Positions 26,557 to 35,952 are shown, counted from the first letter of the stretch. The stretch: DNA of 64,000 bases from Paraclostridium tenue (GCF_015668515.1 NZ_JADPFO010000001.1:1576823-1640822), one strand, 5' to 3'. Translations and numbers: made by a program. Notes: a model not told the origin generated them from the letters alone.

Positions 26557-27245
26557 TTTTTTATACACCTCTTTTCAAAGGTATATCCAATGCCTCTAAT
26601 ATTTTTTATATACTCTGGATTTGACGGATTTTCTTCAACTTTTTGTCTTAGTCTTCTTATATTAACTGCTATTGTATTTTCATCTACGAAATTTCCATCA
26701 ATATCCCAAAGAGCTTCTATAAGTTGTTCTTTTGTAACAATTTGACATGAATTTTCCATTAAATACTTAAGTAATTTACCTTCATTTTTACTAAGTATTA
26801 TTTCATTGCTACCTTTTGTAATTTTACCATCCAAATAATTATAAATTAAATTATCACAATAAATTTGATTTTCATTTGTGAAATCACTTATTCTTTTCAT
26901 AACTGCATTAACTTTTGATATTAAAACTATCAAACTAAATGGTTTTGTTATATAATCATCAGCTCCAACTTCATAACCTGTAACTATATCTACTTCTTGA
27001 TCTAGAGCTGTTAACATTATTATATGTACATTACTTATACGTCTTATATACTCACAAAATTCAAATCCATCTCCATCTGGTAGTCCTATATCTGATATTA
27101 TTAAATTTATTTTATTACTTTTAAATATTTCTTTAGCTTCTTTTATATTAAAGGCATTAAAAACTTTATAGCCTTCTTTTTTCAACTTAAAGCTTATTCC
27201 CCTATTTAAAGATTTATCATCTTCTAAAAGCAGTATATTTCCCAT
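26553..27245 (-). CDS. OmpR-family response regulator
   Basis: A 230-residue regulator. The receiver domain has acidic residues Glu8-Asp9-Asp10, phosphoacceptor Asp52 (ISDIGLPDG) and the switch Lys in ITKPF. A C-terminal winged helix (about 130-230) ends with EENPSNPEYIKNIRGIGYTF, characteristic of OmpR/PhoB. It is the first gene of the regulator-kinase-ATPase-permease unit and most likely activates the two transporter genes downstream. Confidence 0.93.
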   Translation of the reverse strand: MGNILLLEDDKSLNRGISFKLKKEGYKVFNAFNIKEAKEIFKSNKINLIISDIGLPDGDGFEFCEYIRRISNVHIIMLTALDQEVDIVTGYEVGADDYITKPFSLIVLISKVNAVMKRISDFTNENQIYCDNLIYNYLDGKITKGSNEIILSKNEGKLLKYLMENSCQIVTKEQLIEALWDIDGNFVDENTIAVNIRRLRQKVEENPSNPEYIKNIRGIGYTFEKRCIKK

Positions 27246-27289
27246 AATTACCTCCCCAATTCATATAATATATTTTACTACATAAATAA

Positions 27290-27318
27290 CCCCTAGATAA
27301 CATTTCGTTACCCAGGGG
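27290..27318 (-). terminator. Terminator downstream of the CoA-disulfide reductase gene
   Basis: In minus-strand RNA, a 12-pair stem starting CCCCT / AGGGG with two G-U pairs and a five-base loop, followed by UUAUUUAU. The U tract is imperfect. Confidence 0.6.
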
Positions 27319-27348
27319 TATAATTATTTTAATATATATTTTAATTTA

Positions 27349-28683
27349 TTATTTAGATACATTTCCAGCTACATTTAATATGTCCCAAGTTCTAGCAAAT
27401 GGTGGTGCATAACATAAATCTAGCATACCTAATTGGTTTGTAGTTAATTTACCAAACACACAAGCAGCTATTACATTAGCTCTTTGAACAGCATCTTTAA
27501 ATCCTGCTACTTGTCCACCTAGTATAACTTTAGTATCTGCATCATATACAAGTTTTACATACATCTTATTTCTACCTGGATAGTAATTAGTTTGGTTAAA
27601 GTCAGATATAAACTTAGCTTTAACATTCATTCCTAACTTAGCTGCTTGAGATTCTGTAATTCCTGTTGCAGCAGCTTCCATATCCATAACTTTTATACAA
27701 CTTGAACTTAAAGACCCTTGGAAACTAATATTAGCTCCAGCTAAGTTTTCTCCAACTATTCTTCCTAACTTATTAGCTCCTGTTGCAAGTGGAACATATG
27801 AATCTTGTCCAGTTACTATATTTTTTATAGTAGCACAATCTCCGGCAGCATATATATCTTCTACAGAAGTTTTTCCAAACTCATCAACTATTATAGCCCC
27901 ATTTTTTAACATGTCTATATTAGTATCTTTTAAAAATGCAGTATTTGGTCTAACACCAGTAGCAACTATAACTAAATCAGCTTCATATTCCCCTTTATTA
28001 GTTATTACTTTTTCTACTTTAGTTTCTCCAACTAATTCGCTAACTATTTCTTCTAAACGTAAATCAACATTATGATTTCTTATTTCTTCTTCTAATATAT
28101 CAGTTATCTCTTTATCAAATACTTGAGGTAATATTCTATCTTCTAATTGGAATACTACTACATCTTTGCCTAATTTTTTAGCAGCTTCCACAGCTTCAAG
28201 TCCTATAAATCCAGCACCTATTATAGCTACCTTTTTTATATCTTCTTTGTTCATTAATTCTTTTATTTTTATACCATCTTCTAAGCTTTTTAATGTAGAT
28301 ACATTTTCAAGTTTAACATTTTTAATAGGAGGTATTATGCTACTAGCTCCTGTTGCTATCATTAACTTATCGTAGTTATCTATAAATTCTTCCCCTGTAT
28401 TTACATTTTTAACTTTTAATTCTTTAGATTCAGTATCAACATCTACTACTTCATGGAATATATTTAGATCAATTCCACTTTCTCTAAATTTTTTAGGTGC
28501 TCTTGCTATCATATTGTTAGGGTCATCAAAAAATCCGCCTACAAAATACGGAAGCCCACAAGCTCCAAATGATACTACATCAGTTTTTTCATAAACCACA
28601 ACTTCATAATCTGGTTTCATTCTTTTTAGTTTTGCAGCGGCACTCATACCTGCAGCTACCCCACCAACTATTATAACTCTCAT
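27349..28683 (-). CDS. FAD-dependent CoA-disulfide reductase / NADH oxidase family protein
   Basis: A 444-residue class III pyridine nucleotide-disulfide oxidoreductase with a single active-site Cys. The FAD-binding motif GGVAAGMSAAAKLKR is near the N-terminus, SFGACGLPY places Cys42 as redox residue, and a second dinucleotide fold (AIIGAGFIGLEAVEAAKKLG) binds NAD(P)H. AAGDCATIKN is the second FAD site and the dimerisation domain is C-terminal. Activity may be CoA-disulfide, polysulfide or oxygen reduction; sequence alone does not decide. There is no rhodanese fusion. Confidence 0.85.
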   Translation of the reverse strand: MRVIIVGGVAAGMSAAAKLKRMKPDYEVVVYEKTDVVSFGACGLPYFVGGFFDDPNNMIARAPKKFRESGIDLNIFHEVVDVDTESKELKVKNVNTGEEFIDNYDKLMIATGASSIIPPIKNVKLENVSTLKSLEDGIKIKELMNKEDIKKVAIIGAGFIGLEAVEAAKKLGKDVVVFQLEDRILPQVFDKEITDILEEEIRNHNVDLRLEEIVSELVGETKVEKVITNKGEYEADLVIVATGVRPNTAFLKDTNIDMLKNGAIIVDEFGKTSVEDIYAAGDCATIKNIVTGQDSYVPLATGANKLGRIVGENLAGANISFQGSLSSSCIKVMDMEAAATGITESQAAKLGMNVKAKFISDFNQTNYYPGRNKMYVKLVYDADTKVILGGQVAGFKDAVQRANVIAACVFGKLTTNQLGMLDLCYAPPFARTWDILNVAGNVSK

Positions 28684-28875
28684 ATTTTTTCTCCTTAAAA
28701 GTACTATATTTTTAATGTATTTTTATTTTCAATATTAAAATAAATTATATAGTATATCGTTTACCCATTTCTCAAAATATATTACCATATTTTAATTGTT
28801 TTTTCTACTTGTTTTGAAATTTTGAAATATTTATTCAATATTATTTTAATATAATAATAATTTAAATAAAAAAAA

Positions 28876-28900
28876 GATGCCATATAATTTTTAGGGCATC
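28876..28900 (-). terminator. Terminator downstream of yhbY
   Basis: GATGCC / GGCATC hairpin with A runs on one side and TTTTT on the other, directly past the yhbY stop. Confidence 0.85.
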
Positions 28901-28909
28901 TTTTTATAT

Positions 28910-29278
28910 CTATCTAGCAGATCTCTTTGTTGGTTTTCCTTTTTTAGTTACCTTGTCACTTGCTTTTTTCGCTTTTGCTTGCTCATGACCTGGGAATATT
29001 ATCTTAGGATTTTCTGAGTTTCTCTTGTATATAGTAAACTTAAATCCTATAGCTTGAACAAATTCTGCTCTTAAAGCTTCACATATAGCATTTGCAGTTT
29101 CTTTCGCATCTAATCCTGCATTTTCTAATATAGAAACTTTAACTATTTCTCTAGCTTTTAACATATCTTCTAATTGATCTAAGAAGCTTTCAGTAACACC
29201 TTCTTTACCTATTTGAGTTATAGGCTTTAAAGTGTTAGCTATAGATCTTAAATATGCTCTTTGCTTTCCTTTTAACAT
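28910..29278 (-). CDS. yhbY: YhbY-family CRM-domain RNA-binding protein
   Basis: A 122-residue protein. The CRM domain covers residues about 1-98, with the GxxG loop seen in ITQIGKEGVTESFLDQL, and ends in FTIYKRNSENPKI. A Lys-rich tail of some 20 residues follows. YhbY associates with pre-50S ribosomal particles. It lies 30 bases downstream of obg, matching the ribosome-assembly theme of the cluster. Confidence 0.92.
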   Translation of the reverse strand: MLKGKQRAYLRSIANTLKPITQIGKEGVTESFLDQLEDMLKAREIVKVSILENAGLDAKETANAICEALRAEFVQAIGFKFTIYKRNSENPKIIFPGHEQAKAKKASDKVTKKGKPTKRSAR

Positions 29279-29308
29279 GTGTCCACCTCTTTACGTCTTA
29301 AATTAATT

Positions 29309-30586
29309 TTAATTATAGAACTCAAATTCTATGTCGTATATCTTAACAGTGTCTCCATCTTCTATGCCCATTTCTCTTAGCTTATCAAATACACCTTGAG
29401 ATTCCATAGATTTTTGGAAGAACTGAACAGATTCCATATCTTCAAAGTTAACAGAGTACATTATTCTTCTTAATGCTTTACCAGTAACAACATATACTCC
29501 ATCTTCTATTTCTACTTCTAATCCTTCTTCAACTTCTTCAACTAATTCTGGTCTATACATTTCTTCTTCTGATACTAACTCTACATCTTCAACTTCTTTT
29601 AATAATTGAGAAACGTAAGCTATAACATCATCTATACCTTGTCTTGTTGCAGCAGACATCTTAAATACTTTATATCCTCTTGACTCTAACTCATTTTTAA
29701 AGTTTTCAAAGTTACTTTCATCTTCCATTATATCTATTTTGTTAGCAACAACAACTTGTGGTCTAGTTGATAATTTTTCATTATATAACTTTAATTCATC
29801 ATTTATTTTATCAAAGTCTTCTAAAGCATCTCTACCTTCTATACCTGATATATCAACTATGTGTATTAATACTTTAGTTCTTTCAACGTGTCTTAAGAAA
29901 TCATGTCCTAAACCAATACCTTCAGCAGCACCTTCTATAAGCCCTGGTATATCAGCAAGAACAAAACTATCTCCAAACTTAGTTTGAACAACACCTAAAT
30001 TCGGCGTTAAAGTTGTGAAGTGGTAGTTAGCTATCTTTGGTTTAGCTTTAGTTACAACTGATAAGAATGTTGATTTTCCTACATTAGGGAATCCTAGTAA
30101 TCCAACATCTGCTATCATTTTTAACTCTAGCGTTATCCATTTTTCTTCTCCATCAGTTCCTGATTTTGCAAATGCAGGAGCTTGTCTTATTGCGTTTGCA
30201 AAATGTTGGTTTCCTCTTCCGCCTCTTCCACCTTTTGCAACTATAGCTTCATCTCCATCTTCTTTTAAGTCAGCTATTACAAGACCTGTAGCTTCGTCTC
30301 TTATTATTGTTCCTGGAGGAACTAATAATACTAAGTCTTCACCATTTTTACCAGCTTGTCTTTTCTTAGTTCCATCTCCACCTGATGGTGCAGAATATTT
30401 AGTTTGGTATTTAAAATCCATTAAAGTTCTTAACCCTGAATCAACCTTAAATATTATACTTCCTCCACGGCCTCCGTCTCCACCGTCTGGACCTCCTGCT
30501 GGAACATATTTTTCTTTTCTAAAAGATACTGATCCGTTACCACCATTTCCAGCTTTAACAAATATCCTAGCCTTATCTATAAACAT
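29309..30586 (-). CDS. obg: GTPase Obg/CgtA
   Basis: A 425-residue essential GTPase in 50S assembly and stress signalling. The Gly-rich Obg fold fills residues 1-158 (PAGGPDGGDGGRGG). The G domain has GFPNVGKST, DIPGLIEGAAEG and NKID. A C-terminal OCT domain (about 345-425) is present, as in Bacillus and clostridial Obg. It follows rpmA, with a terminator between them, so it may have its own promoter. Confidence 0.97.
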   Translation of the reverse strand: MFIDKARIFVKAGNGGNGSVSFRKEKYVPAGGPDGGDGGRGGSIIFKVDSGLRTLMDFKYQTKYSAPSGGDGTKKRQAGKNGEDLVLLVPPGTIIRDEATGLVIADLKEDGDEAIVAKGGRGGRGNQHFANAIRQAPAFAKSGTDGEEKWITLELKMIADVGLLGFPNVGKSTFLSVVTKAKPKIANYHFTTLTPNLGVVQTKFGDSFVLADIPGLIEGAAEGIGLGHDFLRHVERTKVLIHIVDISGIEGRDALEDFDKINDELKLYNEKLSTRPQVVVANKIDIMEDESNFENFKNELESRGYKVFKMSAATRQGIDDVIAYVSQLLKEVEDVELVSEEEMYRPELVEEVEEGLEVEIEDGVYVVTGKALRRIMYSVNFEDMESVQFFQKSMESQGVFDKLREMGIEDGDTVKIYDIEFEFYN

Positions 30587-30720
30587 AATTATTCACCTTC
30601 TTTTTTTAAAGCTTTTTATTTATATTTGCCATAATCTATAATATAAATTCCATGCGCGCTATATTTCAAACTAAATTAATACTAAAAAAATATTTAATAT
30701 TAATTATTATATTTAAAAAA

Positions 30721-30738
30721 GGAGTGTATGAACACTCC
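30721..30738 (-). terminator. Terminator downstream of rpmA
   Basis: GGAGTGT-ATGA-ACACTCC stem with six A before and seven T after. It separates the rplU-prp-rpmA unit from obg. Confidence 0.88.
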
Positions 30739-30751
30739 TTTTTTTAGTATA

Positions 30752-31036
30752 TTACTCAGCAACTGGGTATACACTTACTTTCTTTCTTTTCTTGTCTTTT
30801 CTTTCGAATTTAACAGCACCGTCAACTAATGCAAATAAAGTGTCATCTCCACCTTTACCTACGTTAGTTCCTGGATGTATTTTAGTTCCTCTTTGTCTAA
30901 CTATTATACTTCCAGCAGTTACAACTTGCCCGTCGAATCTCTTAACACCTAATCTCTTAGATATAGAATCTCTACCGTTCTTAGAAGATCCTACCCCTTT
31001 CTTAGATGCAAGTAATTGTAAGTTCATTTTTAACAT
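30752..31036 (-). CDS. rpmA: 50S ribosomal protein bL27 with cleavable N-terminus
   Basis: A 94-residue protein. The first residues [21 protein letters not shown] carry the Firmicute-type N-terminal extension that ends before [14 protein letters not shown]. In Staphylococcus this extension is cut off by Prp before L27 can enter the ribosome. Here the motif reads QLLA-S rather than the usual QFFA-S. AGGAGGTG lies upstream, and prp is the gene just before it. Confidence 0.96.
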   Translation of the reverse strand: MLKMNLQLLASKKGVGSSKNGRDSISKRLGVKRFDGQVVTAGSIIVRQRGTKIHPGTNVGKGGDDTLFALVDGAVKFERKDKKRKKVSVYPVAE

Positions 31037-31050
31037 TCTGGAGTCACCTC

Positions 31051-31368
31051 CTACTTTTTTAGAATTTTTATATTTTTGGGGTATTCCCTTTTAATTTCAT
31101 TAATTGCTAATTGAAGATGTTGTAATAATAATTGAGCTTCATCTAGATATTTATCTTTGACAATACACTCAATATGACCTTCTTGGCCTATTACTTTTTC
31201 AAATTCAATTTTCTTAAGTACACTTAAAGAATTTATAACTGATAAAGCATTGGATGTAACAGCTGCACATACAATATCAGAACCTAGTTCTGCGTAATCA
31301 GCATGTCCCTTAAGACAAAAACCTTTAAGCTTAAAGTCGTCGTTTTGATAATATTTAACCTTTATCAT
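31051..31368 (-). CDS. prp: Ribosomal-processing cysteine protease Prp
   Basis: A 105-residue protein of the DUF464/YsxB family. The catalytic His lies in [19 protein letters not shown] and the Cys in DIVCAAV, the pattern of the Prp fold. It trims the N-terminus of bL27, encoded directly downstream, and sits between rplU and rpmA as in most Firmicutes. The ribosome binding site is weak, suggesting translation linked to the preceding rplU. Confidence 0.93.
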   Translation of the reverse strand: MIKVKYYQNDDFKLKGFCLKGHADYAELGSDIVCAAVTSNALSVINSLSVLKKIEFEKVIGQEGHIECIVKDKYLDEAQLLLQHLQLAINEIKREYPKNIKILKK

Positions 31369-31379
31369 GGCTCTTACAA

Positions 31380-31691
31380 TTAAGCGTTTATTTTTTCAAC
31401 TACTAACTTAGTGTAAGCTTGACGATGTCCGTTCTTTCTTCTGTAGTCTTTCTTAGCTTTATACTTGAAAACTATAACTTTCTTAGCTTTTCCTTGCTCA
31501 GCAACTTTAGCAGTTACAGATGCACCTTCAACAGTAGGAGCTCCTACTACTAAGTTTCCATCTTTAGAACAAGCTAATACTTCGTTTAAAGTAACTACAT
31601 CACCTTCGTTAGCTTCTAACTTTTCTACGAAGATTACATCACCTTCAGCAACTTTATATTGCTTTCCTCCAGTTTTAACTATAGCGTACAT
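31380..31691 (-). CDS. rplU: 50S ribosomal protein bL21
   Basis: A 103-residue protein starting [18 protein letters not shown]. The ATG at 31691 has AGGAGGTG at ideal spacing; an upstream in-frame ATG would add 12 unrelated residues. The [17 protein letters not shown] tail is typical. It is first gene of rplU-prp-rpmA and lies behind a structured leader and a strong promoter. Confidence 0.97.
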   Translation of the reverse strand: MYAIVKTGGKQYKVAEGDVIFVEKLEANEGDVVTLNEVLACSKDGNLVVGAPTVEGASVTAKVAEQGKAKKVIVFKYKAKKDYRRKNGHRQAYTKLVVEKINA

Positions 31692-31780
31692 TAAATACAC
31701 CTCCTCGGTCTCAAACTCGCCAATCAAAGGTACTCATTTAAGAGATTTTCAGACCTTTATTGAGCGGCACTACATTTATA
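31692..31780 (-). promoter_or_regulatory. Ribosomal protein L21 leader
   Basis: The 5' untranslated region of rplU contains GGTCTGAAAATCTCTT and AAATGAGTACCTTTGATTGG segments that can form short paired elements (AAAGGT with ACCTTT). Position and content fit the Firmicute L21 leader, thought to mediate autoregulation by L21. I have not checked it against the covariance model. Confidence 0.6.
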
Positions 31781-31781
31781 A

Positions 31782-31810
31782 ATAATACTATAATTTATAG
31801 TTTGTGTCAA
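31782..31810 (-). promoter_or_regulatory. Strong promoter of rplU
   Basis: Minus strand: consensus -35 TTGACA (31805-31810), 17-base spacer, -10 TATTAT (31782-31787). It abuts the rng stop codon. Confidence 0.85.
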
Positions 31811-33211
31811 CTAACTATTAAAAATAATATTCATTTTTTCATGATCTATTTCTGTTTTTTTGCTTAAACATATTTTTATATTATATTTTCGACTTATACT
31901 ATCTATTTTTTGCTTATGGTTTTTGTTAATATCTTCAAAAACCTTATCATTTAACTCTATTTCTACTTGATTGTAAGAGGTATGTTCTTTAACTCTCATA
32001 ACTTCTTTTTCTATTTCATCTATTAATCTATTTATAGATTTTATACTTTCTCCATTTTTACAAGTATAGCAAGACTTAAGATAATAACTATCTATTGAAT
32101 CTTTTTCTCTTCTTCTTGCTATTTCAACTAAACCTAACTTTGTAATTCCCATAACATTAGTTTTTCTTTTGTCTTTAGATGTTTCTTTATTTAAAGTATC
32201 AATAAGATTTTTCTTATACTCATTTTTTTGCATATCTATAAAATCTACAATTATAATTCCTGCCATATCTCTAATTCTTAAAAGTCTTGAAATTTCAAGT
32301 GCAGCTTCTAAATTAGTTTTATAAACAGTTTCTTCTAAATTAGAATTCCCTGTAAATTTTCCAGTATTAACATCTATAACTGTAAGAGCTTCTGTTTTAT
32401 CTATAATTAAATAGCCTCCACTTTTTAACCACACTTTCCTACTTAAGCACTTATCTATTTGACTTTGAACAGAATATAAATCAAATACATCTTTATTATT
32501 TTCTAAAATCAACTTACTTTTATAATCTTTATTTATATTTAATAAAATAACTTTTAACTCTTCATATTTTTCTTTATTATTAACAATGATTTTTTCTACA
32601 CTATCATTTACATTATCTTTTACATATTTAGATGCAAAGTCTAAATCCTTATATAAAAGTTTTGGTCCAATACCTAGTTTAAATTCTCTTAAAACATACT
32701 CATACTTATGTTTTAAATTTTCTATATCTTTTTCAAGTTCTTCCCTAGAACAACCAACAGCTTCAGTTCTTATAATTCCTGTAAAGTTTTTATCTATATC
32801 TTGAACAATTTTCTTTATCCTAAATCTCTCTTTTTCAGACTTTATCTTATTAGAAATAGTCAATCTATCATTTGATGGAATAAAAACTAAATACCTACCT
32901 GCAAAACTAATTTCTGTATTAAGCTTAGCTCCCTTAGTTCCTATTGCTTCTTTATTAATCTGAACTAAAATATCTTGCCCACACTTAACACTTTCATTAC
33001 TCTTCATACTAAGATAAGCCAATTTATCAGTTCCTATATCAACAAAATAAGCCTCTATCCCCTTTAAAGCCTTTTTAACTACTCCTCTATAAATATTAGA
33101 AACAGTTTTTATATTAGAACTATCCTCTATAAAAAGCTCACTTAATTTACCATCCTCTAAAACAGCCACCTTCTGAGAAGTGACTAACGACTCTATAACA
33201 ATACTTTTCAA
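31811..33211 (-). CDS. rng: Ribonuclease E/G family protein
   Basis: A 466-residue endoribonuclease. An S1-like domain lies at about residues 35-120 (IYRGVVKKALKGIEAYFVDIG). The DNase-I-like catalytic core contains the acidic residues of LTVIDVNTGKF and IIIVDFIDM. The zinc-link Cys pair CYTCKNG follows. The start is a TTG with GAGGAAGTG upstream; it overlaps the stop of a small upstream frame by four bases. It processes rRNA and decays mRNA. Confidence 0.92.
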   Translation of the reverse strand: MKSIVIESLVTSQKVAVLEDGKLSELFIEDSSNIKTVSNIYRGVVKKALKGIEAYFVDIGTDKLAYLSMKSNESVKCGQDILVQINKEAIGTKGAKLNTEISFAGRYLVFIPSNDRLTISNKIKSEKERFRIKKIVQDIDKNFTGIIRTEAVGCSREELEKDIENLKHKYEYVLREFKLGIGPKLLYKDLDFASKYVKDNVNDSVEKIIVNNKEKYEELKVILLNINKDYKSKLILENNKDVFDLYSVQSQIDKCLSRKVWLKSGGYLIIDKTEALTVIDVNTGKFTGNSNLEETVYKTNLEAALEISRLLRIRDMAGIIIVDFIDMQKNEYKKNLIDTLNKETSKDKRKTNVMGITKLGLVEIARRREKDSIDSYYLKSCYTCKNGESIKSINRLIDEIEKEVMRVKEHTSYNQVEIELNDKVFEDINKNHKQKIDSISRKYNIKICLSKKTEIDHEKMNIIFNS

Positions 33212-33399
33212 AAAAACTTCACTTCCTCTTCTCTTTCTCTATTTTTTTGACAATGTCCACAACTTTTATATCTATCAAAAGGCGAAGGTGTTGTTGTAAT
33301 TGTTGACTTAACACTTACGTACGTAGTACGTCCTGTGAAGAAAGCAATCACACCAATACTAAGCCACCCCCGATACCAGAAAAAGAGGTGGACATCCAC
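33208..33399 (-). CDS. Doubtful small ORF (63 aa) upstream of rng
   Basis: The frame encodes 63 residues with an aromatic N-terminal half and a CGHC motif near the end (YKSCGHCQKNRERE). Its TGA overlaps the rng TTG start, as translationally coupled genes do. Its ATG, however, lies in the loop of the preceding terminator and has no proper ribosome binding site; an internal GTG is possible. Base composition is visibly more GC-rich than its neighbours. It may be a real leader gene, a remnant or chance. Confidence 0.25.
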   Translation of the reverse strand: MDVHLFFWYRGWLSIGVIAFFTGRTTYVSVKSTITTTPSPFDRYKSCGHCQKNREREEEVKFF

Positions 33400-33406
33400 C
33401 TCTTTC
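33380..33406 (-). terminator. Terminator after the radical-SAM pair
   Basis: AAAGAGGTGG / CCACCTCTTT, a ten-pair stem with a four-base loop, then TTTTTCTG. It begins at the stop codon of the upstream gene. Confidence 0.9.
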
Positions 33407-34105
33407 CTACATTGGAGTTACTAATTCTCCATCTTTAACTATATATAATTCTCTTCTTAATATATCAACATCTAAAGGATCTATATCTAAACCAAAAGCT
33501 TCTAACATCTTAGGTATAAATATATTAGTATTTAAGTTTGCTTTAGAGCCAGTAGACATAGTAGCTTCTAAAGTTATAACTTTATCTTCAACATCTATAA
33601 CATCAAAAGTCTTTATCATAGGTCTTATATCAACTTCTACTGTTTTACCTTTTTTGTTTTTCTTTGTTATTAATATTTGTTCTTGATTCATTAAATCTGA
33701 TACTTTAGTTTTTACAAATTCCTTAGATAATTCTTTATCTACTTCTAAAGTAAACATGTATTCACCATATTCGATAGTAGATGCTAATGAAGGAACTTCT
33801 TTAGTTATTTCCTTAGCTTTTATAAACTCTATACCTTCTGGCATAGTAGCATTTATTTTAGTTAAAAATTCATCAGCTGTTAAATCATCTTCTATCTCAA
33901 CGTCTAAATACTCCCCTTGACTTTCTGTTCCAAGAGCTAGAGCATGTCCATAACTCATCTTAGGGTGGGGGTTAAACCCTTGAGAATATGATAATTGTAT
34001 TTCAGCTCTTCTAAAAGCTCTTTGTAATAATCTTTGTAAATCAAGATGTGATATATATATCATATCATTTTCTTTTTTAAACTTACATCTTATTATTTTA
34101 CTCAT
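33407..34105 (-). CDS. TIGR03936 family radical SAM-associated protein (DUF2344)
   Basis: A 232-residue protein starting MSKIIRCKFKKENDMIYISHLDLQR. The DUF2344 pattern includes LQRAFRRAEIQLSYSQGFNPHPKMSYGHALALG. Its ATG at 34105 overlaps the stop of the radical SAM gene by one base (TAATG), so the two are translationally coupled. Partners of this type are always found with, or fused to, the TIGR03960 enzyme, but the reaction of the pair is not known to me. Confidence 0.88.
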   Translation of the reverse strand: MSKIIRCKFKKENDMIYISHLDLQRLLQRAFRRAEIQLSYSQGFNPHPKMSYGHALALGTESQGEYLDVEIEDDLTADEFLTKINATMPEGIEFIKAKEITKEVPSLASTIEYGEYMFTLEVDKELSKEFVKTKVSDLMNQEQILITKKNKKGKTVEVDIRPMIKTFDVIDVEDKVITLEATMSTGSKANLNTNIFIPKMLEAFGLDIDPLDVDILRRELYIVKDGELVTPM

Positions 34106-35952
34106 TAGCACATTCCCCTTCCTATAGTATGTGTATTTATTCCACAACCATTACATTTATGTCTACAGTCAACAGTTATAGCATCTTGTTTTGACTTTTC
34201 ATTTTCTCTTATTAAGAATTTTTTATTAACACCTACATCTAAATGATCCCATGGGAATACTTCTTCATAATCTCTTTCTCTATTTGCATAAAATGCTATA
34301 TCAAGATTATTATTTTTCATAGCTTCTTCCCATATTTCTAATTTAAAGTGTTCAGCCCATCCATCAAACTTAGCTCCAGCTTTATATGCATCATATATAA
34401 CCTTGCTTAGTTTTCTATCTCCTCTAGCTATAACAGCTTCCATTAAACTAGTTTTAGAATCATGGTAGTTATATTTTATATTTCCATTTTTTAATTTCTT
34501 AACTAAATATCTTTGTTTTTCTCTTACTTGTTCAGTAGTATCTTGTCCATGCCATTGGAATGGTGTAAATGGTTTAGGAACAAAAGTTGAAGTACTTACA
34601 GTTACTCCAAATGCTCTTCTTAACTTTCCACCATTAACATCTCTGTATATATCTATAACTTTATACGCAAGGTCAGCTATACCATCTAAATCATCATATG
34701 TCTCTGTTGGAAGTCCTATCATAAAGTATAACTTAACACTATTCCATCCCATTTCAAATGCTTTTCTTGTAGCATCTTCTAAGTTTTGTTCTGTTACACC
34801 TTTATTTATAACATCTCTCATTCTTTGAGTTCCTGCTTCTGGTGCAAATGTAAGACCTGATTTTCTTACTTGTTGTATTTTTTCAGCTATTTCCATAGAG
34901 AAGTTATCTAGTCTAAGTGATGGTAATGATATACCAATGTTTCTAGATGCATATTCTTCAACTAAGTAATCAGTAAGTTCTGATAACCCACTATAATCAC
35001 TTGTACTTAGTGAAGAAAGTGATATTTCATCATACCCAGTATTCTTAACTAATTTTTCAAGTATCTCTTTTAATCTACCTAAACTTTTTTCTCTTATTGG
35101 TCTATATATCATACCTGCTTGACAGAATCTACAACCTCTTGTACATCCTCTAAATAATTCTAGTACTATTCTATCATGAACAGTATCTATAAATGGAACT
35201 ATTAGTTTTTCTGGATATTCTACTAAATCCATATTCTTTATTATTCTCTTATGAGGATTAGCTGGTACTCCTTCTCTATTCGGTTTTACTTCTTTTATAG
35301 TACCATCTTCATTATAAGCTACATCATAAAACTTAGGTATATATACCCCTTCTATGCTAGCTATATCCATTAAAAACTCGTCTCTTGTAGTTTTATTTTT
35401 CTTCCACTGTTTATATCTATTAATTACTTCTAAGTTAACTTCTTCACCTTCACCTAAAATAACTATATCAACAAAATCAGCTATTGGCTCTGGATTATAT
35501 GCACATGGTCCTCCAACTAATATAAAAGGAGCATCTAACTTTCTATCTTTAGCTAATATTTCAACCTTTGCTAAATCTAACATATTTAATATGTTAGTAT
35601 AAGATAATTCATATTGAAGTGTAAAAGCTAAAAAATCAAAATTAGTTATAGCTTCTCTTGATTCTAATGCAAATAAAGGAATATTGTTTTCGCGCATTTT
35701 TTCTTCCATATCTACATTAGGAGCATATACTCTTTCACAAAATACTTCTTCATCTTTATTTATAACATCGTATAATATATGACTACCTAAATGACTCATA
35801 CCTACCTCATAAAGATCAGGGAAACAGTGAGCATATCTTATTAGGTTTTCATTTGATATATCTTTATGTATTGAATTAACTTCATTACCTAAATATCTAG
35901 CAGGTTTTTCAACCTTTTTTAGAATCCTTTTTAAGTCTACTTTTTTATTCAT
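34105..35952 (-). CDS. TIGR03960 family B12-binding radical SAM protein
   Basis: A 615-residue enzyme. An N-terminal cobalamin-binding-like region (about 30-190) contains YEVGMSHLGSHILYDVIN and LGEGEEVNLEV. The radical SAM core carries the cluster motif CTRGCRFCQAG, followed by SLSSLSTSDYSG and LTFAPEAGTQRMRD. A C-terminal Cys-rich end (CRHKCNGCGINTHT) may bind a metal. The substrate is unknown. Its neighbourhood with rng and ribosomal genes is conserved in Firmicutes and hints at RNA or ribosome modification, but that is inference. Confidence 0.88.
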   Translation of the reverse strand: MNKKVDLKRILKKVEKPARYLGNEVNSIHKDISNENLIRYAHCFPDLYEVGMSHLGSHILYDVINKDEEVFCERVYAPNVDMEEKMRENNIPLFALESREAITNFDFLAFTLQYELSYTNILNMLDLAKVEILAKDRKLDAPFILVGGPCAYNPEPIADFVDIVILGEGEEVNLEVINRYKQWKKNKTTRDEFLMDIASIEGVYIPKFYDVAYNEDGTIKEVKPNREGVPANPHKRIIKNMDLVEYPEKLIVPFIDTVHDRIVLELFRGCTRGCRFCQAGMIYRPIREKSLGRLKEILEKLVKNTGYDEISLSSLSTSDYSGLSELTDYLVEEYASRNIGISLPSLRLDNFSMEIAEKIQQVRKSGLTFAPEAGTQRMRDVINKGVTEQNLEDATRKAFEMGWNSVKLYFMIGLPTETYDDLDGIADLAYKVIDIYRDVNGGKLRRAFGVTVSTSTFVPKPFTPFQWHGQDTTEQVREKQRYLVKKLKNGNIKYNYHDSKTSLMEAVIARGDRKLSKVIYDAYKAGAKFDGWAEHFKLEIWEEAMKNNNLDIAFYANRERDYEEVFPWDHLDVGVNKKFLIRENEKSKQDAITVDCRHKCNGCGINTHTIGRGMC

